This document shows positions 8,053 through 14,345 of a stretch of 14,345 nt of DNA, one piece after another. The stretch's first letter is position 1. Each line of letters begins with the position of its first letter. The DNA is from CAVORB01 sp963736235 (GTDB lineage: Bacteria; Pseudomonadota; Gammaproteobacteria; Chromatiales; Chromatiaceae). Under the pieces are notes generated by a model. The model worked only from the letters and a program-made list of their open reading frames with translations, was not told where the DNA came from and searched no databases. Where the stretch lies: the NCBI GenBank assembly GCA_963736235.1, contig CAVTOR010000021.1, forward strand, positions 1 through 14,345, read 5' to 3'. Position numbers and translations under genes: made by a program.

Positions 8053-8184
8053 TTAGATCCTTTCGGCAGAGTCGCGGCGCATCGTGTCGGCCTGCAACGG
8101 ACCGCGGTCCCACCCCGGCGGCTGGTGTCGCCCGTGCTCCGCGACCCGGGATCGGGCGCCCTCGGCGAGAATGTGCCGGTTCAT
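8053..8184 (-). CDS. Small hypothetical protein, 43 aa, overlapping the adenosyltransferase gene
   Basis: This short ORF begins MNRHILAEGARSRVAEHGRH and ends TMRRDSAERI. Its ATG (8184-8182) overlaps the TGA of the upstream adenosyltransferase gene (8183-8181) as ATGA, and its TAA (8055-8053) lies 2 nt before the GTG of the FKBP gene. It fills the gap in the operon exactly, which suggests translational coupling. The product is hydrophilic and basic with no motif I know. It may be a real small protein, or a leader whose translation couples the flanking genes; chance is not excluded in DNA this GC-rich. Confidence 0.4.
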   Translation of the reverse strand: MNRHILAEGARSRVAEHGRHQPPGWDRGPLQADTMRRDSAERI

Positions 8185-8729
8185 GCGGGCGTCTCCGGCT
8201 CCCAGTAGGTCTCGCTGCCGCCATCGCGCCGCGCGAGCACGCGCGCGAGCACGAACAGCAGATCGGAGAGCCGGTTGAGATAGCGCAGCGTCTCCCGGTT
8301 GACGGCTTCGTCGGCACCGAGCGTAACCAGGCGTCGCTCGGTGCGGCGGCAAACGGCGCGCGCGAGATGACAGAAGGCGGCCGCTGGATCGCCGCCCGGA
8401 AGTATGAATTCCTTCAGCGGCGGCAGCTCGTCGTTGTGCCTGTCCAGGGCTTGCTCAAGCCAGTCGACGTCCGCCGACCTGATCCGCTGTCTGGACGGCA
8501 GGGCAAGCTCCGCCCCGAGCTCGAACAGCTGATGCTGGATGCGGATCAGCTCCGAATGCGGCCCTGGACCCGCATGCGCGATGATGAGCCCGATCAGGCA
8601 GTTGAGCTCGTCCAAACATCCCAATGCCTCGATCCGCCGTCCGTCCTTCGGCAGCCGGGTTCCGTCGGCGAGGCAGGTGTTCCCGTCATCGCCCGTGCGG
8701 GTGTAGATTCGGGTCAGGCGATCGGGCAT
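8181..8729 (-). CDS. pduO: PduO-type ATP:cob(I)alamin adenosyltransferase
   Basis: This enzyme transfers the 5'-deoxyadenosyl group of ATP to cob(I)alamin, giving coenzyme B12. The 182-aa length is typical. The N-terminus has the ATP-binding signature IYTRTGDDGNTCLADGTRLP, followed by ALGCLDELNCLIGL. The middle has EFILPGGDPAAAFCHLARAV and CRRTERRL, and the C-terminal helix has RYLNRLSDLLFVLARVLA; these are hallmark PduO-type motifs. The ATG at 8729 gives the normal MPDRLTRIYTRTGD start, although only a weak purine stretch precedes it. It probably heads or sits within the minus-strand unit with the small ORF, fkpB and ispH. No pdu or eut genes are nearby, so a housekeeping or salvage role is likely. 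Confidence 0.93.
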   Translation of the reverse strand: MPDRLTRIYTRTGDDGNTCLADGTRLPKDGRRIEALGCLDELNCLIGLIIAHAGPGPHSELIRIQHQLFELGAELALPSRQRIRSADVDWLEQALDRHNDELPPLKEFILPGGDPAAAFCHLARAVCRRTERRLVTLGADEAVNRETLRYLNRLSDLLFVLARVLARRDGGSETYWEPETPA

Positions 8730-8952
8730 GGTGGTCTTGGGGACTGGATGGTCACATCACGAGAGGATAGACAAAACAGGGTCCTGCAGCATCTTTCTGA
8801 GGCGTTATCTATGCTCGCGCAAGGCCGACGCTCGGCTGTTCCCGTGATCCTGTCGAGCAAGTCAGTGTCGTTCCGATCCCGCCGCGCCGGTCAGAGGGGG
8901 ATACGGGTCTGGAAACCGGCGTCCGACCGGGGGAGCCAGTCTCGCGGCGTCG

Positions 8953-9090
8953 CTACATTAGCTCCTGGGTGACGAAGAGGTAGCCCATGGCGATGGCAAC
9001 CACGGCGACGGCGACGTAGGGGATCAGCACACAAACGCCTGGAAGGTCGTTGCATAGCTTGCTGTATCTGCAGAGCTTGCAATTCTTCAC
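8953..9090 (-). CDS. Small cysteine-rich membrane protein, 45 aa
   Basis: This unannotated-size ORF runs from GTG 9090-9088 to TAG 8955-8953. A near-perfect Shine-Dalgarno GGAGGT (9102-9097) sits 6 nt upstream, which is strong evidence of translation. The N-terminal part reads KNCKLCRYSKLCNDLPGVC: four cysteines, including a CxxC, in a basic segment. It is followed by a single hydrophobic helix (VLIPYVAVAVVAIAMGYLFV) and a short tail TQELM. The likely topology is one membrane segment with the Cys cluster on one face, possibly binding a metal or a thiol partner. I do not recognise a named family. It lies 223 bp upstream of the adenosyltransferase gene in the same direction and is probably transcribed from its own promoter. 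Confidence 0.75.
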   Translation of the reverse strand: MKNCKLCRYSKLCNDLPGVCVLIPYVAVAVVAIAMGYLFVTQELM

Positions 9091-9339
9091 TACGCCACCT
9101 CCGTCAAATCGTTACTGCTGAAGAGAGGGTCGGAAGGTCCCGTCCGCGACGCGCGGCCGGTGCAGGCATAAGCATCCTACCGATTACTGAATTTTGATCA
9201 AGCGTTGACATTTCTCGGCGCCAGTGAATTGGACCTCAGCGCAGCGAAAAGGTCACCCGTCCCGTACCGGTTTCCCGGCACAGGGACATTACGGTAATCT
9301 GCTGTCAGCTCGAAACGTTCGATCAACCGGCCAGGACCC

Positions 9340-9856
9340 ATGCCAGTACCGCCGCCCGCGCTCGAGGCCACGAGCAACAATTGCTCCCAACGCGTCTTAG
9401 AAAACTCCCGTAAGGGGTCGGTTATAGTAGACTTTTTTGCCGAATTGGTGGGGCCTTCCCGCCGCCAGAGGGAGTTGCTGCCGCGCCTCGCCCACGAGTA
9501 TGGGGGCGTTTTCTGCTGGTCACGGTGAACACGGACAGGGAGAAGGACATCGCGCGGGAATTCGGGGTCAAGAGCCTGCCCTCGTGCAAGCTGTTCCGGC
9601 ACGGCAAGCCGGTGGAGCAGGTTCACGGCATGCAGACCGAGGCGGACTATCGCGAGCTGATCGAGCGCCGCCTCGCGCCGCTGGCCCGCCGGGTACAGGC
9701 GGTCGCCCTCAGGGCCTGGCAAGGCGGCGATAGAGATGAAGGCGATCCAGGTGCTCGCCGAAGGCGCATTGGCCGCGGTCTAATGGGGTTCTGGACACCC
9801 TGGATCCGGACGACGAGCGCGTCCGGCGTTATCGCCAGCACCTATTCGGCCACTGA
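9340..9856 (+). pseudogene. Thioredoxin-fold protein (CnoX/YbbN-like), frameshifted and internally deleted
   Basis: Frame 1 from ATG 9340 (AGGA at 9333-9336) reads VLENSRKGSVIVDFFAELVG then PSRRQRELLPRLAHEYGG. Frame 3 continues LLVTVNTDREKDIAREFGVK then SLPSCKLFRHGKPVEQVHGM, a thioredoxin fold with the cis-Pro in SLPS. Where thioredoxin has WAEWCGPC this has FAELVGPS, so both redox cysteines are missing, as expected of a chaperone-type member. The frame changes near 9510 (one base lost). After ALRAWQGGDRDE one extra base near 9741 hides AIQVLAEGALAAV, which ends at TAA 9781. The usual C-terminal TPR region is absent, but its likely last residues (DDERVRRYRQHLFGH) are readable in frame 2, ending at TGA 9854-9856. 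This looks like an internal deletion plus frameshifts. The final TGA overlaps the rimO ribosome binding site, so the intact gene was probably coupled to rimO. Confidence 0.65.
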
Positions 9857-9858
9857 GG
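9855..9858 (+). promoter_or_regulatory. Ribosome binding site of rimO
   Basis: GAGG lies 7 nt before the GTG at 9866 and overlaps the stop codon of the preceding reading frame. This supports GTG as the rimO start. Confidence 0.7.
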
Positions 9859-9865
9859 TCCCATC

Positions 9866-11201
9866 GTGACAGATCATCCCGATACGCCCCGCGTCGGGTT
9901 CGTCAGCCTGGGCTGCCCCAAGGCGACGGTCGATTCCGAGCGCATCCTGACCCAGCTGCGGGCGGAGGGTTACGCGATCTCGCCGAGCTACGACGACGCC
10001 GATCTGGTCATCGTCAACACCTGCGGCTTCATCGACGCGGCGGTGGACGAGTCGCTGGAGGCCATCGGCGAGGCGGTGACCGAGCACGGGCGGGTGATCG
10101 TCACCGGTTGCCTGGGCGCCCGCGCGCGACCTGGTGCGCGACGCCCATCCCCAGGTGCTGGCGGTGACCGGACCCCATGCCTACGCGGAGGTGATGGCGG
10201 CGGTGCACGCCGAGGTGCCGGCGCCGCACGACCCCTTCGTCAGCCTGGTGCCGCCGCAGGGGGTGAAGCTCACGCCTCGTCACTACGCCTATCTCAAGAT
10301 CTCGGAGGGCTGCAACCACCGCTGCAGCTTCTGCATCATCCCCAGCCTGCGGGGCGATCTGGCGAGCCGTCCGATCGGCGACGTGATGAGCGAGGCCCAG
10401 CGTCTGGTCGCCGCGGGAGTGCGCGAGCTGCTGGTGGTCTCCCAGGACACCAGCGCCTTCGGGCTGGATCTCCGCTACCGCACCGACTTCTGGGACGGGC
10501 GGCCGCTGCGGACGGACATCGAGACCCTGGCGCGGTCCATGGGCGAGCTTCAGGCGTGGGTCCGGCTGCACTATGTCTACCCCTATCCGCACGTGGATGC
10601 CCTGATTCCGCTGATGGCCGAGGGGCGCATCCTGCCCTATCTCGACATGCCCCTGCAGCATGCCAGCCCCGCGATCCTCAAGGCCATGCGCCGGCCCGCG
10701 GCGGGCGAGAAGGTGCTTGAGCGCTTGAGCAGGTGGCGCGAGGTCTGTCCGGAGCTCGTGATGCGAAGCACCTTCATCGTCGGCTTTCCCGGCGAGACGG
10801 AGGACGACTTCGAGGTCCTGCTCGACTTCCTGCGCGCGGCGCGCCTCGACCGGGTGGGCTGCTTTGCGTATTCGCCGGTCGCCGGCGCTGCCGCGAATGC
10901 GTTGCCGAATCCGGTTCCGGAAGCCGTGAGGGAGGAACGCCTGGCGCGGTTCATGGAAGTCCAGGCCGCGATCAGCCGCGAGAAGCTTGCCGCGCGCATC
11001 GGTCAGCGCCTGACCGTGCTGGTGGACGAGGTGGAGGAAGACCAGGTGTTCGCCCGTAGCTACGCCGACGCGCCGGAGATCGACGGCAACGTCGTCGTCC
11101 CTGGCGCCTGGGATCTGGAGGCGGGGGATTTCATCGAGGTGGAGGTCACGGGCACCGGGGACCATGACCTGTGGGCGACGCCCGTGGATCCTGAGGATTG
11201 A
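9866..11201 (+). CDS. rimO: Ribosomal protein uS12 methylthiotransferase RimO (one frameshift)
   Basis: RimO is a radical-SAM enzyme that adds a methylthio group to Asp89 of ribosomal protein S12. The N-terminal MTTase domain carries its three cysteines in SLGCPKATVDSE, NTCGFIDAAVDE and VTGCLGAR. The radical-SAM CxxxCxxC is in EGCNHRCSFCIIPSLRGD (about 10307-10360). The end (VLVDEVEEDQVFARSYADAP) is the TRAM domain. Homology leaves the first frame (open from 9866) near 10120, in the run gcccgcgcgcgacc, and continues in the next frame to TGA 11199-11201. Removing one base there restores GCLGAR.DLVRDAHPQVL and a protein of about 444 aa, the normal length. As rimO is widely conserved, a sequencing error in the CG repeat is more likely than a true mutation. 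Confidence 0.9.
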
Positions 11202-11225
11202 GCCTGTCGCTGGGGGTGACGGTCG

Positions 11226-11258
11226 AAAAAAAAGCCTGCCAATCGGCAGGCTTTTTTT
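11226..11258. terminator. Bidirectional intrinsic terminator between rimO and the DUF2892 gene
   Basis: A run of eight A, the arm GCCTGCC (11234-11240), a 4-nt loop, the arm GGCAGGC (11245-11251) and seven T (11252-11258). It works in both directions: 24 bp after rimO and 17 bp after the convergent DUF2892 gene. Confidence 0.95.
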
Positions 11259-11275
11259 GCTATCGGTCTTCGCCC

Positions 11276-11476
11276 TCAGAAGGCGGCGCCCGGCTGCTTG
11301 CCGAGCTTCTTCAGGATGAGGGCCAGGGGGCAGAAGCCGGTGAAGGCCGACTGGAACAGGTTCGCGCCGACGAAGGCGGTGAACCAGAGCCAATTCGGGT
11401 TGTGGTAGTGCGCGAGCGCGAGGGAGAGCAGGATGAACAGGCCGGCAGCGGCGAGCACGATGCGGTCGATGGACAT
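11276..11476 (-). CDS. DUF2892 family small inner-membrane protein
   Basis: This 66-aa protein starts MSIDRIVLAAAGLFILLSLA and has two predicted membrane helices: residues about 6-22, and about 29-50 (WLWFTAFVGANLFQSAFTGF). It has the typical DUF2892 ending GFCPLALILKKLG with its single Cys. The family resembles the membrane part of the YgaP rhodanese, often linked to sulfur metabolism, but the function of stand-alone members is unknown. ATG 11476-11474 is preferred over the longer reading because GAGG (11489-11486) lies 9 nt upstream and the family starts there. It has its own promoter. Confidence 0.88.
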   Translation of the reverse strand: MSIDRIVLAAAGLFILLSLALAHYHNPNWLWFTAFVGANLFQSAFTGFCPLALILKKLGKQPGAAF

Positions 11477-11528
11477 GTCCGATATCCTCTTGTTGGATAT
11501 GAGAAAAGCGAATGGGCTGAAACCCAGC

Positions 11529-11557
11529 ATATTAAATAAAGCTAATATTCCTTTCAA
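11529..11557 (-). promoter_or_regulatory. Sigma70 promoter of the DUF2892 gene
   Basis: On the minus strand, -35 TTGAAA (11557-11552), 17-bp spacer, -10 TAATAT (11534-11529). It lies in a conspicuously AT-rich patch about 50 bp before the start codon. Confidence 0.6.
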
Positions 11558-11637
11558 GGCGCTTTTCAACGGGATGCGTGAGGTTTTCTGCAGCAGGTCC
11601 GCGCCCACGCAGCCCCCACTGGGTGACACACTGGAAA

Positions 11638-13189
11638 ATGACGGACATGCGCGCTTTGGTCGAGGCCCTGCATCGCGTCGATGCCTACCCGCATCCCGTC
11701 GGTCGCGTGGAGCACATCGAGACCCACATCTCCCACGTCCTGCTCGCGGGCGAGTTCGCCTACAAGCTCAAGAAGCCCTTGAATCTCGGCTTCCTGGACT
11801 TCTCCACCCTTGCACGGCGGAAACACTGCTGTGAAGAGGAGATCCGGCTCAATGCCCGCCTGGCGCCCGGGATCTACCTGGGCGTCGTCGCGATCACCGG
11901 CACGCCCGAGGCGCCTCGCATCGGCGGCCGGGGGGAGGTCATCGAGTATGCGGTCAAGATGCGGCGCTTCGACCAGGATTGCCTGCTGACACGGCGTCCG
12001 GTCACGCCCGAGCTCGCGGACCGCATCGCCGAGCGCGTGGCCGCGTTCCATGGATCCGTCCCCGCCGCCCCGGTCGACAGCGTCTTCGGGGAGCCGGATG
12101 GCCGTGCTGCGGCCGATGGCGGAGAATTTCTCGCAGATCCGCGCTCGCCTGCAAGATCCGGATGCGCTGGCTCGGATCGGTCGGCTCGAAAACTGGACCC
12201 GCCGCCGGCACTCCGAGCTGCGACCCCTGATCACGGATCGTAAGCGTGCCGGTCACGTCCGCGAGTGTCATGGCGACATGCACCGGGGCAACATCGCCCT
12301 GGTGGATGGCGAGCTGGTGATCTTCGACGGCATCGAGTTCAATCCGGAGCTGCGTTGGATCGATACGGTCAGCGAGCTCGCATTCCTGGTGATGGACCTG
12401 GAGGAGGCCGGCGAGACGAGTCCGGCGCGGCGTCTGCTCAACCGCTATTTGGAGATCGGTGGCGACTACGGCGGTCTGCGCCTGCTCGAGTTCTACAAGG
12501 TCTACCGCGCCATGGTGCGGGCCAAGGTCACGGCGATCCGGCTCGGTCAGCCCGACGTGGAGTCCGACGAAGCAGCCCGGGACCGCGAGGAGCTGGAGCG
12601 CTATGTCGCCTTGGCCGAGGGCTTCACGCGCGAGAGACCGCGGCGGCTCTATTTCACCCATGGCGTCTCCGGCAGTGGCAAGAGCGTACTGGCCAGGCAG
12701 CTGCGCGAGCGCCTGCCGCTGATCCACATCCGCTCGGACCTGGAGCGCAAGCGCCTGTTCGGGCTTGAGGCGGGCGAGCGTTCCGGCTCCGGTCAGGACG
12801 CGGGGATCTACTCCGCGGCGGCGAGCGAGCGTACCTACCAGCGCTTACGCGAGCTGGCGGAGATGATCCTCGAGGCCAGCTACAGCCCGCTGGTCGATGC
12901 CACCTTCCTGAAGGCGCGGCACAGGTGCGCGTTCGTCCACCTTGCGGAGCAGGCGGGCTGTCCCTTCACCATTCTCGATTGCACGGCGCCGCCCGCTGTG
13001 CTGCGGGAACGGGTCGCGAAACGGGAAACCGAGGGCCGCGATCCGTCCGAGGCGGACCTCTCGGTGTTGGCGTCCCAGCTCGCATCCCGGGACCCGCTGA
13101 GCGACGCCGAGCGTGGATCCGCATTGACGGTGGACGCCAGCCGACCGGATGCCCTGGGTGTGCTCCTCGAACAGCTCCCGGGCGTTTGA
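11638..13189 (+). CDS. Aminoglycoside-phosphotransferase-like / AAA ATPase fusion protein (one frameshift)
   Basis: This is a two-domain cytosolic protein of about 516 aa when restored, the normal size for this fusion. The N-terminal half is an APH/choline-kinase fold. It has FAYKLKKPLNLGFLDF near residue 40, the catalytic-loop motif CHGDMHRGNIAL (about 12268-12302) and the metal-binding IFDGIEFNPELRWID. The C-terminal half is a zeta-toxin/gluconate-kinase-like P-loop (AAA_33) with Walker A FTHGVSGSGKSVLARQL (about 12654-12704). Start ATG 11638 matches the family (MTDMRALVEALHRVDAYPHP); ATG 11647 is possible. The reading changes frame at about 12100, where ggatggccgtg has one G too many: gat gcc gtg would restore FGEPDAVLRPMAENF. 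Substrate unknown; it is not an antibiotic-resistance gene by context. The single indel may be a sequence error. Confidence 0.85.
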
Positions 13190-13207
13190 GGCCGCGACGG
13201 CGGCCTC
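13188..13207. terminator. GC-rich hairpin between two convergent genes
   Basis: Arms GAGGCCGC (13188-13195) and GCGGCCTC (13200-13207) with a 4-nt loop begin inside the stop codon of the phosphotransferase gene, ahead of the convergent transporter gene end at 13216. There is no T-run on either side, so it may be a weak or Rho-assisted end, or a 3'-end stabiliser. Confidence 0.45.
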
Positions 13208-13215
13208 GCAATGAT

Positions 13216-13943
13216 TCAGAACGCGATCAGGAACACGCCGGCGAGCATCAGGCCGCCCGCGAACAGGTGCATCCCCAATCGGCGCTCGTGGAAGAGCAGG
13301 GCGCCGTAGAGGATTCCGAACAGCAGGCTGGTGCGTTTGACGGCGATCATGTAGACCACCTCCACCCGTTGCAGCGCCAGGAAATGGGTGTAGACCATGG
13401 CCGCGTTGAACAGGGTCACGGCCACCACCGCCCGCGGCCGGCGCCAGATCGTTTGCAGGATGCGCGGCCGGGGCAGAGCGAACAGCGCGAAGCTCGCCGC
13501 GCCCAGGAGCAGGAAGTAGAAGGCGCCGAAATGCTCGGCTTCCATATACCGCATCGCCCCCTTGCCCATGACGGACGTCAGGCTGTAGAGGAAGGCGACG
13601 GCGAGCATCATGCGCGAGCCGGGCTCGTAGACGATTGCCCGCAAGGGCGCTCCCCAGCTTCGCCAGTCGCGAAGATGCGCCTGCTCCACGTTGAGCAGCC
13701 AGGCCCCCGCCACCACGAGTATCACGCCGGCGCCGCGCTCGAGGCTGATGCGCTCACCGAGCAGGAGATAACCGGTCAGGATCACGAAGACGGGCGTGAA
13801 GGCCAGATAGGGCAGGGTCAGGGAGAGGGGGTGATCGCGGATGGCGCGCATGTAGAGCAGCATGGCCGCGACCTCCAGTGGCAGGAGGGCCGCGATCCAA
13901 CGCCAGAACGCCGGCGGCAGGTCCACGACGGCTTGGAGGTCCC
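13216..13943 (-). pseudogene. DMT/EamA family transporter, N-terminus removed by an IS element
   Basis: This is an inner-membrane drug/metabolite transporter of the EamA type. About 240 residues remain of the roughly 290-300 usual for ten-helix members. Hydrophobic helices alternate with short loops: LLPLEVAAMLLYMRAI, LPYLAFTPVFVILTGYLLLG, GAGVILVVAGAWLLNV, then a second EamA half ending LFAGGLMLAGVFLIAF. The first EamA half lacks its first two helices. The frame stays open upstream but runs into IS end sequence at about 13944, so GTG 13926 is an accidental start. The missing 5' end should lie on the far side of the element, outside the window. The element reads in the same direction, so some transcription of the fragment is possible. 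Substrate unknown. Confidence 0.75.
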
Positions 13944-13990
13944 CTAGCAGCCTGTCGGACTTAACCCTCGCGGCTGCCAGTATCGGAGCC

Positions 13991-14027
13991 GCAAAAGGCC
14001 GTTTGTTGCGGAAAAGAGGCCTTTTGC
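13991..14027. terminator. Hairpin in the untranslated end of the IS
   Basis: Perfect 10-bp inverted repeat GCAAAAGGCC (13991-14000) and GGCCTTTTGC (14018-14027) with a 17-nt loop, about 30 bp after the transposase stop. It is a likely transcript-end or insulating structure of the element. Confidence 0.45.
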
Positions 14028-14058
14028 CGCCAAAAGCGAGCTTTTTGTCCCCTTTTCC

Positions 14059-14345
14059 TTACTGCGGGCGTAGTACCGCCATGCGTTTGAGGTTCCACGC
14101 CAGGCACACCAAGGTCCATTCGCCTTGGACGTTGTCCAATCCGCGGGTGAGGAACTGGCGGAAGCCCATCACGGATTTGATGATGCCGAAGACCGGCTCG
14201 ACGGTCTGTTTGCGCAGCGCGTAGGCAGCCCGGCCAGTGCGGGTCTTGAGCCGGTTGGCCATGCGCTCGACGGGTGTCGCCCCGGCCTGTGGCGCGCTCG
14301 GCTCGCCGAAGCGCTCGGACCAATGGGGATGGTGTTCATCGCGCT
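14059..14345 (-). CDS. Transposase of IS1182-like element, C-terminal part
   Basis: The last 95 codons of a DDE transposase; the 5' part is beyond the window. The segment begins RDEHHPHWSERFGEP, then has RMANRLKTRTGRAAYALRKQ, TVEPVFGIIKSVMGFRQFL and EWTLVCLAWNLKRMAVL. The Glu in QTVEPVFG is probably the last acidic residue of the DDE triad. This ending is typical of IS1182/IS5-superfamily transposases with a DDE_Tnp_1-type domain. Within the window it is uninterrupted. The product cuts and joins the IS ends during transposition. Confidence 0.85.
   Translation of the reverse strand, partial: RDEHHPHWSERFGEPSAPQAGATPVERMANRLKTRTGRAAYALRKQTVEPVFGIIKSVMGFRQFLTRGLDNVQGEWTLVCLAWNLKRMAVLRPQ

Larger units (their letters stand above)
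13948..14345 (-). mobile_element. IS1182-like insertion sequence, transposase-3' end (partial)
   Basis: The element's end appears to be cagcctgtcggacttaa (13948-13964), directly after a CTAG (13944-13947) in the transporter gene. A 3'-untranslated stretch of about 95 bp and the transposase end follow; the other terminus is outside the window. The family is judged from the transposase C-terminus. The exact boundary and the CTAG target are inferences. Confidence 0.6.

Noticed and set aside
7611..8972. 453-codon plus-strand reading frame across fkpB and the adenosyltransferase gene
   Set aside because: It is antisense to two clearly homologous genes, has low-complexity Arg/Ser/Pro composition, and arises from high GC content.
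9205..9233. TTGACA at 9205-9210 as a promoter for the thioredoxin-like gene
   Set aside because: No acceptable -10 box follows at 16-18 bp, so the match alone is not enough.
10101..11393. 430-codon minus-strand reading frame opposite rimO
   Set aside because: It crosses the bidirectional terminator and is antisense to RimO motifs; no homology is visible.

Overview
The window is GC-rich bacterial chromosome, most likely from a gammaproteobacterium of the purple-sulfur (Chromatiales-like) group. The clues are the backbone genes thiO, ispH, FkpB-type FKBP, rimO and an aminoglycoside-phosphotransferase/AAA fusion, plus a long LGN-like TPR protein of a kind I associate with that group. The taxonomy is inference; no rRNA or other marker is present.

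Left third (1-5020, + strand): accessory DNA. It opens with the decayed 3' end of a P2-gpA-like phage replication endonuclease (1-689). It continues with what was probably one very large gene (844-5020): a P-loop ATPase, a middle module, and about 14 near-identical 41-residue TPRs. At least a dozen single-base indels and one in-frame stop break it. Many indels inside the repeats look like the union or intersection of two repeat variants, so an assembly or consensus artefact is as likely as real pseudogenization.

Middle (5154-9090, - strand): a tRNA-Thr(CGU) with a good promoter, then thiO, ispH, an FkpB-type PPIase, a 43-aa overlapping ORF, a PduO-type cobalamin adenosyltransferase, and a 45-aa cysteine-rich membrane protein with a strong ribosome binding site. 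The thiO, ispH and fkpB genes keep the order known from Pseudomonas, but the minor-pilin cluster between thiO and ispH is absent.

Right third (9340-14345): a broken thioredoxin-fold gene lacking both active-site cysteines and apparently missing its TPR part; rimO (one frameshift); a bidirectional terminator; a 66-aa DUF2892 membrane protein on the - strand with a recognisable promoter; a phosphotransferase/ATPase fusion (one frameshift); and a DMT/EamA transporter whose N-terminus is cut off by an IS1182-like element that runs out of the window.

One-base frameshifts also occur in rimO and in the phosphotransferase gene, which would normally be intact. Read every 'pseudogene' call here with the possibility of base-level sequence error in mind. 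The candidate unusual systems are the AAA-TPR protein (STAND-like sensor architecture), the small cysteine-rich membrane protein, and the tiny ORF coupled between the adenosyltransferase and the FKBP gene.
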